Below are positions 28,294 through 36,254 of a stretch of DNA of 64,000 nt, piece by piece. Origin of the DNA: Acidobacterium sp. (GTDB taxonomy: Bacteria > Acidobacteriota > Terriglobia > Terriglobales > Acidobacteriaceae); NCBI GenBank assembly GCA_003131625.1, contig PKVY01000059.1, positions 1 through 64,000 of the forward strand, read 5' to 3'. Within the stretch, counting starts at the first letter, position 1, and every line of letters starts with the position of its first letter. Under the pieces are notes generated by a model. It ran no database searches and was not told the DNA's origin. It saw nothing but the letters and a program-made list of their open reading frames with translations. The position numbers and the translations under genes are program-made.

Positions 28294-29391
28294 ATGAGCA
28301 CACAAGCCGCAGGCGTGGTGGTTCCGGGCCAGGAAAAACGGAAGAAGAAGCTGGTGCGCCGGGCTGCGCCGGACGGCTCGCAACGGATTCGCCGGGTGGT
28401 GCAGTGGGTGTTCGTGGCGTTGAACGTTTGGATCGGCGCGCAGTTTTATTTGTGGGTGCGCTGGTTTGAGCGTGGGGGCCAGGGCTGGGCGGTGAACCGG
28501 CCAGCGGGCGTGGACGGCTGGCTGCCGATTGCCGGGCTGATGAATTTGAAGTACCTGCTGACGACGGGACGGGTTCCGGCCATGCATCCGGCGGCGATGT
28601 TTCTGCTGATCGCGTTTTTGGCAATGAGCGTGGTGCTGAAGAAGTCGTTTTGCGGGTGGCTGTGCCCGGTAGGGACCGCGTCAGAGACGCTGTGGAAGAT
28701 GGGGCGGCGGGTTTTCGGCCGGAATTTCAGAGTGCCGCGGTGGCTGGATCGTGAGCTGCGAGGGCTGAAGTATCTGCTGCTGGGGTTTTTCGTGTTTGTG
28801 ATCGCGTGGATGCCGGCCGCCGCGCTCAAGGATTTCATGGCGGGGCCGTACGGGACGATTGCCGATGTGAAGATGCTGAACCTCTTCCGGACGATGGGTG
28901 TGGTGGGCATCGCGGTGATGACGGGTCTGGTGGTGCTGTCGGTGCTGATCCAGAATTTCTGGTGCCGGTATTTGTGCCCTTACGGCGCGCTGATGGGGCT
29001 GGCGTCGTTGCTGAGTCCGGTGAAGATTCGGCGCGACACGCAGGCGTGCATCGATTGCGGGAAGTGCAGCAAGGCCTGCCCGTCGAGCCTGAAGGTGGAC
29101 GAGCTGGTGCAGATCCGGTCTGTCGAGTGCACGGCGTGCATGGCGTGCGTGGCGTCGTGCCCGGTGGAGAACGCTCTGCAGCTGGCGCTGCCCGCGGCGA
29201 AGGCTCCGGATGCGGCGGCGCGATGGCGCGGACGCGCCGTAAATCCACGGGCAGTGGCGGCTGTTCTGGCGGTGATTTTCCTGGGCGTGGTGCTGCTGGC
29301 GCGGATGTCAGGGCACTGGCAGACGGCGGTGCCGCGCGCGGTGTACATGCAGCTGGTACCGCATGCGAATGAAGTTAGCCATCCGATGTGA
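28294..29391 (+). CDS. NapH/CcoG-like polyferredoxin membrane protein
   Basis: 365 aa from ATG 28294 (GGGAG 8 nt upstream); a GTG two codons earlier is possible. Several membrane helices carry the cytoplasmic CGWLCPVG and CRYLCPYGALMG motifs, followed by two 4Fe-4S clusters (CIDCGKCSKACP and CTACMACVASCPVENA) and a last helix (about 320-340). The family relays electrons across the membrane to periplasmic reductases or assists metal assembly; the partner is not in the window. The final 13 residues (QLVPHANEVSHPM) recur, diverged, 783 bp downstream. Confidence 0.88.
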   Translation: MSTQAAGVVVPGQEKRKKKLVRRAAPDGSQRIRRVVQWVFVALNVWIGAQFYLWVRWFERGGQGWAVNRPAGVDGWLPIAGLMNLKYLLTTGRVPAMHPAAMFLLIAFLAMSVVLKKSFCGWLCPVGTASETLWKMGRRVFGRNFRVPRWLDRELRGLKYLLLGFFVFVIAWMPAAALKDFMAGPYGTIADVKMLNLFRTMGVVGIAVMTGLVVLSVLIQNFWCRYLCPYGALMGLASLLSPVKIRRDTQACIDCGKCSKACPSSLKVDELVQIRSVECTACMACVASCPVENALQLALPAAKAPDAAARWRGRAVNPRAVAAVLAVIFLGVVLLARMSGHWQTAVPRAVYMQLVPHANEVSHPM

Positions 29392-29462
29392 GGAAGGCGG
29401 CGGCCCGCCGACGGCTCACCTGCAACACTGGGTCATTTTCGCCAAGTTGCTGTCTGCGGCGA

Positions 29463-29468
29463 TATAAT
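29463..29468 (+). promoter_or_regulatory. Consensus -10 before the foreign gene
   Basis: TATAAT, 10 nt before the ATG at 29479. The transcript would start within a few bases of the start codon. Confidence 0.45.
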
Positions 29469-29478
29469 CCGGCCCGAT

Positions 29479-30117
29479 ATGCCGACGCCAAAAACTTGGA
29501 ACAATGCGGAATCACTCATCTCAGACCTGAGGAACGACTGGAAGGTCCGCGGGTCGAACATCGAAGTTAACGATCAGGATTGGCCAACCTGTATAAAAGG
29601 CGCCGTTGGCAGAAATACATTCCGTGCTTTCCAGAAAATGCCGGATAAACCATCAAGTGTGTTCCGTGAATGGGCCTATGATGCACTCGTCAAGCAAGGG
29701 CGCTTTGAAAGGTTGAAGAGTATTCAAACCCAACAAGACTACGATCGATGGCTCGACCAATTAGTCAGCGACCTCCGAATACGATGGAAGGCGAAAATGA
29801 ATCGAGATATGCCGTTCGGACCTTCCTACAAATTGCCCAATCTCGTGATGAAGGTAGTCTGCGAGAGACTCGCCGTATCCGACCGGCAGAGGATAATGCC
29901 TTTTCTTCATGTTCCGCTGGACAGCTACACCCTCTCTGGGATCCGGAAGTGTGTAGCCTTGCCCAATGGACGAGAAATCCCGAAAACGGCGACGATGAAA
30001 TTCATCGACAATCCGGCCACCTACGCGTCTGTCCAGCAGCAAATCAGAGGATTAGCATCAAGAGCAGGTGTCCCCGCCATTGCTTACGACCACTTGGCGT
30101 GGGACCGTGGCCACTGA
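29479..30117 (+). CDS. AT-richer orphan gene, probably acquired
   Basis: 212 aa, no family recognised. Base and codon use are visibly less GC-rich than every neighbour (many AAA, ATA, ACC/ACT and TTC/TTT mixtures). The protein is basic and Trp/Lys/Arg-rich, without signal peptide or membrane segment, and ends in PAIAYDHLAWDRGH. Segments PFGPSYKLPNLVMKVVCERL and MPFLHVPLDSYTL look conserved in style (compact alpha/beta, possibly nucleic-acid related), but that is only an impression. It sits between the true 3' end of the Fe-S gene and a displaced second copy of that end, which points to insertion as a cassette. Confidence 0.7.
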   Translation: MPTPKTWNNAESLISDLRNDWKVRGSNIEVNDQDWPTCIKGAVGRNTFRAFQKMPDKPSSVFREWAYDALVKQGRFERLKSIQTQQDYDRWLDQLVSDLRIRWKAKMNRDMPFGPSYKLPNLVMKVVCERLAVSDRQRIMPFLHVPLDSYTLSGIRKCVALPNGREIPKTATMKFIDNPATYASVQQQIRGLASRAGVPAIAYDHLAWDRGH

Positions 30118-30132
30118 TTCGTAATGGCGCCG

Positions 30133-30174
30133 CAGCTGGTGCCGCATGCGGATGCAGTGAGTCACCCAATGTAG
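30133..30174 (+). repeat. Displaced second copy of the Fe-S gene's 3' end
   Basis: 42 bases ending in TAG translate as QLVPHADAVSHPM, against QLVPHANEVSHPM at 29350-29391. 33 of 42 bases match. Seven codons differ, five of them synonymously, and the stop codon differs too (TAG versus TGA). The two copies bracket the orphan gene. Confidence 0.75.
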
Positions 30175-30187
30175 CGCCGTGTCCTGG

Positions 30188-30273
30188 GTACCCCCCCACC
30201 CCCCTCCCCCCGGGGGTGTGGCAAATGATTCATTTTGCAGGGATGTTTTAGTACCGTGAATCAGGTATTACCC
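30188..30273 (+). repeat. C-rich intergenic repeat, copy A
   Basis: It begins GTACCCCCC, then a C/T tract, a G-rich return arm, GGCAAATGATTCATTTTGC, and the tail GTACCGTGAATCAGGTATTA followed by CCC. Copies B (30338) and C (60026) share the same order. Confidence 0.7.
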
Positions 30274-30281
30274 TTTCGATA

Positions 30282-30334
30282 GCCTGCAGGCGGCAGCCTG
30301 CAGCCCGCAGCACGTGGCCGGTTGCCGGTAGCGA
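30282..30334. repeat. Heptanucleotide repeat, GCCTGCA type
   Basis: GCCTGCA, GGCGGCA, GCCTGCA and GCCCGCA run at 7-base spacing, then decay. It separates copies A and B of the C-rich repeat. Confidence 0.55.
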
Positions 30335-30337
30335 ATG

Positions 30338-30415
30338 GTACCCCCCCTCCCTCGGGTATGGGGCAAGTAGCTCATTTCGCGGGGACGTTTTAGTACTGTA
30401 AATCAGGTATTACCC
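30338..30415 (+). repeat. C-rich intergenic repeat, copy B
   Basis: GTACCCCCCCTCCC, then GGGTATGGGGCAAGTAGCTC, ATTTCGCGGGGACGTTTTAG and the tail GTAAATCAGGTATTACCC. TACCC and GGGTA can pair at the 5' end. The stretch 30416-30597 after it holds nothing recognisable. Confidence 0.7.
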
Positions 30416-30597
30416 CGCGGCGGCGGTAACGGGTTCTGACAGGACCGCAAATCAAGCCGAGATGAGAAAGAACGTGTCGCGCTACAAGGTCGCGCGAGGG
30501 TCCCTTTTGGACCCGGGACAGAGGCTCAGAGCACGGGCGCCGAGCTTGATGGACGATCGTGAACGAGGATTGTCGAAGTCTGGAGCCAGAAACGAAA

Positions 30598-30620
30598 AGG
30601 ACTCGCGCGATGCGAGTCCT
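30598..30620 (-). terminator. Rho-independent terminator of the glycosidase gene
   Basis: AGGACTCGC and GCGAGTCCT form a perfect 9-bp stem with a 5-base loop; on the minus strand it is followed by TTTTCGTTT. It lies 114 nt beyond the stop codon at 30735. Confidence 0.6.
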
Positions 30621-30734
30621 CCTGGTTCAGGTTCCGTATTCAGTGTGAGGGTCAGAAAGTATCGAGTGCAAGAAGAATCGGCGGAGAACCCAAACTTTGG
30701 TCATGCCTTCGTCGTTGCCACTCCAGCTCGATCC

Positions 30735-33185
30735 TCATTCGGCCTGCAATTCGTAGTGACCGGATTGCGCGAGGTGCAGCGCCAGCCGCGAGCCATTCTC
30801 GACAGCCGTTCCATTTTGGGAAACGCCGTTGACCTTCACTTGTGCCGCACCTGATTTCACCGGGAACAGCACCGTCGCGTCGACGCCATCAGGAATGTCG
30901 ATCACGGCGTGGAGGCCTGGGCTCTCTTTGCTGCCGCCTTCTTTGCGGAGGTCGACTTTGATCAGGCCGCTCGGCGTGGGTTCGGCGCCGCGTGCCCAGT
31001 CGAGATCGAGGAGGTCAGGACGAATGGTGGCTTTTTTGAAACCAGCCTCGGTGGGAACGATGCCGAGAACCTGTTCGAGCAGCCACCAGGAAGGCGCGCT
31101 GGACCAGCCGTGCGCGAGCGAGATGCGGTAGCCAGCGGTGTCGTCGGCTTGCAGATCGACGTGGGGATCGTCTTTGGGCCAGGCGGGATCGTAGGCTTCC
31201 CAGAAGCTGGTTGCGCCTTCGTTGATCATGCCACCCCAATATTCGCGAATCCAGGCAAGGGCGGCGTCGCGATGATCGACGCGCGCCATGGCATCGAGGA
31301 CGTAGGAGCCGTAGTACGGGCTGACGACGTCGGGACGCCAGGTGGGCTTGCCGACGTTGGAGAGGACGTTCTGCCAGATCGAAGAATATTGATCGGGCGT
31401 GGCGACGCCGGAGATGACGGCCATGGCGTTGGTCTGCCAGCGCGGACCGAAGGATCCACCGGCAAACTGCGAGGCCTGGCTGGTGTGGGCTAACTCGTCG
31501 GCGCGCTGGGCGAAGTGGCTGGCGTTCTGCGTGTCACCCAGTTCCTGAAGCAGCCGCGCGCCGGCGCGGTAAGCGCGGACGTATTCGATGGTGGTGGTGG
31601 CGCGTGTAGAGGGCGTGTCGCCATTGAGCTCGAGAGCCCAGTCAACATAGAGCCACTGATGGGTGTGGTTGATGAAGTTGTTCTGCGCGTCGAAGTCCTG
31701 GTCCATGAACTGGAGGAGGCCGACGATGCGGTCGTGCATGGAGGCGACGAACTCTTTGCGGCCGCTGTGCAGGTAGTAGTGCTCGAGCTCCGTGAACCAG
31801 TACGACGAGTAACCGGGAATGCCGTTGACATGCGACTGGATGGGCAGTGGACCGATGAGGCGGGTGAGCGTGTCTTCGATGAGGAACTGGTCGCCGAAGA
31901 CGTCGTCGATCACGCGTCCGCTGACGTCGGTGTCGCCCATCCAGCGGCCGCGATCGCGCTTGGGAGCGTCCCAGATGTCGTCCTGCATGCAGAGGTGGCT
32001 GGTGTAGGCGCCGGTTTCCCAGATGCGGTTGAGGAGCGCGTCAGAAGATTCGAAGGAGCCCTGGTAGCGGACGGGATAATAGATGTCTTCGAGGTGGATG
32101 GATTTGAAGCGGAGAACGGGCGGACCGGAGAGGAAGCGGATGCGGGCGTAGCGGAAGGCGGATTTGGGGCCGACGCCGGTGCCATTGGGAGTGAGGTGCA
32201 GAAGGTTCGTGCCGAGGTAGGGTTCGTTGTCGACTTCGCCGAGGGACTCGCCGTAGGCGATGGAGATGGTGGCAGGCGCGTCGGTGTCGGAGACGATCTG
32301 AACGCGGCCGTCGACTTCGCGGCCGAAGTCGAGGGTGATGCCGGGGATGAATTCGTCGGGGGAGCGGTTGACGGCGAATTTCACCGTGAATTCATGGGCG
32401 GAGTTGTCGGTGGGTGTGGTGAGGGCGTCGGTATTTTCGTAGGAGCCCTGGCCTGCGTAGACGTCCTGAAGTTCGGCGGCGGGGAGAACGGTATGGGCGA
32501 GGAAGGGCGATTCACCTTCATAGCCGGGCCAGTCGTAGAGGCCGGCGTCGTTGTTCCACTGGAGAAAATCGATGTTGCCTTCGATGGAACCGCGGGCGGC
32601 AACTGCGGGCCACGAGCTGTCGTTGAAATCGGTGTTTTGCCAGCGGTCGGCGGCGCGAGTGGACGCTTTCCATTCGGGACCGCTGATGAGGATGGGCGGA
32701 GCGAGGACGCCGGGCGCGGCGGGAATGATTTTGACGACGAGAGTGCGTCCGTGGTCGGCCTTGATGGCGAGGACGTTGTCGCCGGGATGGAGCTGGCGCG
32801 CGACGTCGACATGGAAAACGTGCATGTCGAGGCGGGAGAGCGGGTCGGTATTGAAGTGGGCCGCTTGCCAGCCGTTGAGGTAAACCTCAGCGGAGCGCGG
32901 GCCGGCGAGATAGAGCTCGGCTGCCTCGGGAACGCTGTCGAGATGCAGGTGGACGCGAAACCAGCGGGGTTCGTCGCGCTGGGCGCGGCTGAGGTTGGGC
33001 GCGTCGCTGGTCCAGATGTACTGCTCGGGGAGCGGCTGGTGGAAGGAGGAGAAGAGGACAGGTTGGGAGAGGTTGCGGGTGGGGTCGAGCTGACCAGGAG
33101 GCGGCTGCGAGGGCGCGGACTGGGCTGAGAGGAGAGCGGGCGTGGCGGCGAGCAGAGACAGAAGAAGGAAGGCGGAGCGGCGCAT
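30735..33185 (-). CDS. Secreted GH78-like (alpha-L-rhamnosidase-type) glycosidase
   Basis: 816 aa from ATG 33185 (GAGGAG 9 nt upstream; signal peptide MRRSAFLLLSLLAATPALLS). It has an N-terminal beta-sandwich region (about 60-370), then an (alpha/alpha)6 barrel with DDIWDAPKRDRGRWMGDTDV, the acidic-rich segment typical of GH78 catalysis, and a C-terminal beta-sandwich (about 730-816). It probably removes terminal rhamnose or a similar sugar from polysaccharide or glycoconjugates outside the cytoplasm. GH78 is the best guess, but related six-hairpin families cannot be excluded. Confidence 0.8.
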   Translation of the reverse strand: MRRSAFLLLSLLAATPALLSAQSAPSQPPPGQLDPTRNLSQPVLFSSFHQPLPEQYIWTSDAPNLSRAQRDEPRWFRVHLHLDSVPEAAELYLAGPRSAEVYLNGWQAAHFNTDPLSRLDMHVFHVDVARQLHPGDNVLAIKADHGRTLVVKIIPAAPGVLAPPILISGPEWKASTRAADRWQNTDFNDSSWPAVAARGSIEGNIDFLQWNNDAGLYDWPGYEGESPFLAHTVLPAAELQDVYAGQGSYENTDALTTPTDNSAHEFTVKFAVNRSPDEFIPGITLDFGREVDGRVQIVSDTDAPATISIAYGESLGEVDNEPYLGTNLLHLTPNGTGVGPKSAFRYARIRFLSGPPVLRFKSIHLEDIYYPVRYQGSFESSDALLNRIWETGAYTSHLCMQDDIWDAPKRDRGRWMGDTDVSGRVIDDVFGDQFLIEDTLTRLIGPLPIQSHVNGIPGYSSYWFTELEHYYLHSGRKEFVASMHDRIVGLLQFMDQDFDAQNNFINHTHQWLYVDWALELNGDTPSTRATTTIEYVRAYRAGARLLQELGDTQNASHFAQRADELAHTSQASQFAGGSFGPRWQTNAMAVISGVATPDQYSSIWQNVLSNVGKPTWRPDVVSPYYGSYVLDAMARVDHRDAALAWIREYWGGMINEGATSFWEAYDPAWPKDDPHVDLQADDTAGYRISLAHGWSSAPSWWLLEQVLGIVPTEAGFKKATIRPDLLDLDWARGAEPTPSGLIKVDLRKEGGSKESPGLHAVIDIPDGVDATVLFPVKSGAAQVKVNGVSQNGTAVENGSRLALHLAQSGHYELQAE

Positions 33186-33509
33186 GCCGGGAAACTCCTC
33201 AATAGACAAAGTATTTTCGCAAGAGCCGAAGGTATGCGCGTTGGGGTGGGATGTCAATCGGACGGGACGGTTGGCGTTTTGTGGTAGTCTCATGGCTCTC
33301 AAGGCCGGATCTTTCAGATCGCGCGGTACTCTGAGATCCGGAGTCCAGGGCCTGCGATGAGTGGCTGGCCGCCTGTATTGGGCGGCAGCGAACGAATTTC
33401 CCTTCCCCGCAATGGCACGACTGGGCCCTTCTTTGGGTGATGCGCGGATTTGAGCCGTTGGCGCGCCCCCACAAGCCTTCCATCCACCACCCACGAAAGG
33501 ATGCACACC
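33186..33509. other. Divergent promoter region, nothing distinct
   Basis: About 324 bases between the glycosidase and the 33510 gene. It must hold both promoters. Short inverted pieces (around 33318-33345) are visible, but no confident -35/-10 pair. Confidence 0.3.
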
Positions 33510-34004
33510 ATGATTCTCGGAATGAGTCTTGCTCAATTTACGCAGGTGCATGTGGCAATCAGCCTGGTTGGGATTGCCGCGGGATTTCTGGTGATTTTTG
33601 GGATGATGGCAGCGCGAAAGATGCCGCTGGTGACGGCGTTGTTTCTGATCACGACGGCGCTGACGAGCATTACCGGATTCATGTTTTCGTACAAGGGCGT
33701 GACGCCAGGCATCGTGCTCGGCATTTTGTCGATGATTGTGCTGTTGCTCGCGGTGGTGGCTCGCTATGGCGGAAAGCTCGGCGGACTGTGGCGCGGGACG
33801 TGGGTGGTCACGGCGATTCTGGCGCAATTTTTCAATTTTTTCGCGTTGGTCGTGCAGTCGTTCGAGAAGATCCCGGCGCTGCATGCACTGGCGCCGACGG
33901 GGAAGGAGATGCCGCTGAAGGTGGCGCAGATCCTGACGCTGGTTTTGTTTATCGTGTTGGCGGTGGTTGCGTACCGGAGGTTTCGGGTGGGGGAAGGCGA
34001 ATGA
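33510..34004 (+). CDS. Integral membrane protein, unknown function
   Basis: 164 aa from ATG 33510 (AAGGA 9 nt upstream; an ATG at 33501 abuts that site). About five membrane segments are visible, including VAISLVGIAAGFLVIFGMM, LFLITTALTSITGFMF, IVLGILSMIVLLLAVVARY and a last one near 138-156. Histidine in the first helix (QVHVAISL) and hydrophobic helices resemble small cytochrome-like or DUF membrane proteins, without proof. It overlaps the next gene by 4 bp. Confidence 0.7.
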   Translation: MILGMSLAQFTQVHVAISLVGIAAGFLVIFGMMAARKMPLVTALFLITTALTSITGFMFSYKGVTPGIVLGILSMIVLLLAVVARYGGKLGGLWRGTWVVTAILAQFFNFFALVVQSFEKIPALHALAPTGKEMPLKVAQILTLVLFIVLAVVAYRRFRVGEGE

Positions 34005-34207
34005 AAGGGAGACCGAAGTCGGTGGATTCTGCTTCCGATGCAGAAAAGGCTCGCATTCAGCTGCAATTCGACGAGTTGAGCAGCCGGATAGCGGCGGCGT
34101 ATGCCAATGTTCCGGAGGATGAAGGGATGCGATTGATTGATGCGGCGGCGCGCGAGGTGCGCAGGGAGCGCCGCGAGTCAGCTAATGCGGGTCGAACTCG
34201 CTCGTGA
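34001..34207 (+). CDS. Small antitoxin-like protein without a toxin
   Basis: 68 aa. The start ATGA overlaps the preceding stop, with GGGGGAAGG upstream. The body ARIQLQFDELSSRIAAAYAN followed by VPEDEGMRLIDAAAREVRRE has the shape of C-terminal regions of small VapB-type antitoxins that normally precede a PIN toxin. No toxin follows; queC does. Either an orphan antitoxin or an unrelated helical protein. Confidence 0.5.
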   Translation: MKGRPKSVDSASDAEKARIQLQFDELSSRIAAAYANVPEDEGMRLIDAAAREVRRERRESANAGRTRS

Positions 34208-34251
34208 CCTTGGTGATGTGGCGATTTGCGCCGGGAGGGCACGGGTCGCGC

Positions 34252-34257
34252 TAGGAT
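34252..34257 (+). promoter_or_regulatory. -10 element directly before queC
   Basis: TAGGAT ends 5 nt before the GTG start at 34263. Confidence 0.4.
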
Positions 34258-34262
34258 AGAGG

Positions 34263-35015
34263 GTGATCCAGCGGAGCGAGATCGGACATCGGGAACGCGC
34301 TGTGGTTTGCCTGTCCGGGGGCATGGACTCCTGTGTGTGCGCGGCGCTGGCGGCGCGCGAGTACGACGGGTACGCGCTGCACTGCAGTTACGGGCAGCGG
34401 ACCGAGGAGCGGGAGTTGCAGGCGGCGCACGCGGTGGCCGATGCGCTGGGGTTCCGCGACTTTCTGCGACTGCGGCTGGATCTTTTCCAGCGAATCGGCG
34501 GATCGGCGCTGACGGATCCGCGGATCAACGTGCCCGAAGCGGAGGCGAGCGGGGCGGGGATCGGGGCAGGGATTCCGGTGACGTATGTCCCATTTCGCAA
34601 TGCGCATTTTCTGTCGGCGGCGGTGAGCTGGGCCGAGGTGCTGGGCGCGAAGGCGGTGTTCGTTGGGGCGGTGGAGCAGGACAGCTCGGGCTACCCGGAT
34701 TGCCGACCCGCGTATTATGAGGCGTTCCAGGAGCTGATCGAGAAAGGAACGCGGGACGGCGACATCATGGTGAAGACGCCGCTCATCCGCATGCACAAGA
34801 AGGAGATCGTGGTGCTCGGTCTTGAACTGGCCGCGCCTCTGGATTTAACGTGGTCATGCTATTCGGGCTCGGAGGCGGCCTGCGGCGTGTGCGAGAGCTG
34901 TGTGCTGCGACTGCGCGCGTTCGAGCAGGCCGGGGTGAAGGACCCGATCCACTATGAAAGAAGGCGTGAGGCGGGAACGTACGCCGGGGAGACAAATCAG
35001 GAGGGCGCGGCGTGA
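34263..35015 (+). CDS. queC: 7-cyano-7-deazaguanine (preQ0) synthase
   Basis: 250 aa. It converts 7-carboxy-7-deazaguanine to preQ0 with ATP and ammonia, for queuosine tRNA modification. The PP-loop SGGMDS is at residues 18-23; HCSYGQRTEERE, the NAHFLSAA segment and a zinc site of four cysteines (SCYSGSEAACGVCESCVLR) are complete. It starts at GTG, probably leaderless. No other que gene is in the window. Confidence 0.95.
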   Translation: MIQRSEIGHRERAVVCLSGGMDSCVCAALAAREYDGYALHCSYGQRTEERELQAAHAVADALGFRDFLRLRLDLFQRIGGSALTDPRINVPEAEASGAGIGAGIPVTYVPFRNAHFLSAAVSWAEVLGAKAVFVGAVEQDSSGYPDCRPAYYEAFQELIEKGTRDGDIMVKTPLIRMHKKEIVVLGLELAAPLDLTWSCYSGSEAACGVCESCVLRLRAFEQAGVKDPIHYERRREAGTYAGETNQEGAA

Positions 35016-35043
35016 CTGCGCGCTCCAGCAGAGAGGAAGGACT

Positions 35044-36159
35044 ATGAAGAGAGGAAACTTTGGGCCGCGCCTGGGGCTGGCCGTACTTTTTGGAGCTGCG
35101 TTGTCGATGGCGGCGCAGGCACCTACTACAGGGAAAATCCACGGAACGGTGACCGATCCGGCAGGTTCGCCGGTGACCGCGGGGACGATTTCGCTGTATG
35201 AAGGCGCGATGACATCAGCGACCGTGGAACCGAAATACACGTTCCAGATGGACGGAACGGGTACCTACAAAGGCGACGTGGCGCCGGGGACGTACACGCT
35301 GGTTTTCCGGGGTCCGACGACGCCGAAGGATAAGGTGGTCGATCAGATCGACAACGTGAAGGTGACGGCGAATGCCGACACGGCGCAGGACGATGATATG
35401 TCGCGAACGGATTACGTCGCCAAAATGAGCCCGGAGGACCGCAAGAACCTGGAGGCAACGAAGGCGAAGAATGCCGAAATTCTGAAGGAGAATTCGCAGA
35501 TCAAGAACCTGAATACGGATCTGGCGAAGGCGCGCGAAGATCGCGGCGCCAAGAACTTTGCCGATGCTGCCGCTTTGATGCAGCGGGATGCCGCGATCAA
35601 ACCGGACGAACCCCTGATCCTGGTGGAACTGGGACAGGCGCAGCTGGGGCTGAAGCAGTATTCGGACGCGGAGGCGACGCTGCAGAAGGGCATTACGCTG
35701 GAGGCGGCTTCGAAGAAACCGAATGCGGACGTGCTGGGCGCGGCGGGCAATTCGCTGGGCGAGGCCTACGGCTCAGAGGCTAAGATTCCCGAGGCTCAGG
35801 CGGCGTACGATGCAGCGGCGAAGGCGAATCCCGCGGGCGCGGCCATGTACTTTTCGAACGAAGCGATCGTGATGGACCGGAACAATCAGCTGGACGCCAC
35901 AGTGGCGGCGGCTGACAAAGCCATCGCCGTCGATCCGACGAAGCCGATTCCGTACTACCTGAAGGGGAAGGCGCTGATCAACAAGGCGACGATCGATCCC
36001 GCCACGAAAAAGATCGTTGCGCCGCCGGGAACCGCGGAAGCGTACCAGAAGTATCTGGACCTGGCGCCGACGGGGACGTTTGCCAACGATGCGAAACAGG
36101 TGCTGGCGGAGCTGAATCAGACGCAGTCGACCAGCTTCAAGGCGACCAAGAAGCACTAA
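35044..36159 (+). CDS. Exported TPR protein with an N-terminal beta domain
   Basis: 371 aa from ATG 35044 (GAGGAAGGA upstream). Signal peptide (ends about ALSMAAQA), then a carboxypeptidase-regulatory-like beta-sandwich (GKIHGTVTDPAGSPVTAGTI, about 27-110), a charged coiled-coil stretch (about 120-165), and TPR-like repeats (about 170-350; for example LVELGQAQLGLKQYSDAEAT). Such proteins mediate protein contacts in the periplasm. It follows queC by 28 nt, with a terminator after it. Confidence 0.8.
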   Translation: MKRGNFGPRLGLAVLFGAALSMAAQAPTTGKIHGTVTDPAGSPVTAGTISLYEGAMTSATVEPKYTFQMDGTGTYKGDVAPGTYTLVFRGPTTPKDKVVDQIDNVKVTANADTAQDDDMSRTDYVAKMSPEDRKNLEATKAKNAEILKENSQIKNLNTDLAKAREDRGAKNFADAAALMQRDAAIKPDEPLILVELGQAQLGLKQYSDAEATLQKGITLEAASKKPNADVLGAAGNSLGEAYGSEAKIPEAQAAYDAAAKANPAGAAMYFSNEAIVMDRNNQLDATVAAADKAIAVDPTKPIPYYLKGKALINKATIDPATKKIVAPPGTAEAYQKYLDLAPTGTFANDAKQVLAELNQTQSTSFKATKKH

Positions 36160-36178
36160 GAATCGGAGTCAAGAGAGG

Positions 36179-36238
36179 AAGAGCGCCGGAGTTGCCGCTT
36201 CGAACGCAGAGGCGGAAACGACGGCGCTCTTTTATTTT
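36179..36238 (+). terminator. Rho-independent terminator after the TPR gene
   Basis: AAGAGCGCCG and CGGCGCTCTT pair across a 33-base loop that has its own CCGC/GCGG hairpin, followed by TTTATTTT. Confidence 0.7.
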
Positions 36239-36240
36239 GC

Positions 36241-36246
36241 GACAAT
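36241..36246 (+). promoter_or_regulatory. -10-like element before moeA
   Basis: GACAAT ends 8 nt before ATG 36255, directly after the terminator. It is weaker than the other examples. Confidence 0.25.
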
Positions 36247-36254
36247 CGTCAGGA

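Noticed and set aside
30416-30597. Short plus frame starting ATG at 30462
   Set aside because: It runs through the terminator and into the antisense of the glycosidase gene; no domain or ribosome site.
31515-33128. 537-codon plus frame opposite the glycosidase
   Set aside because: Val/Glu/Gly-rich shadow; the minus frame has a signal peptide and catalytic motif.
33292-33360. 22-codon frame right after a TAGTCT hexamer
   Set aside because: It fits the leaderless pattern but has no conserved feature and ends quickly; not enough support.
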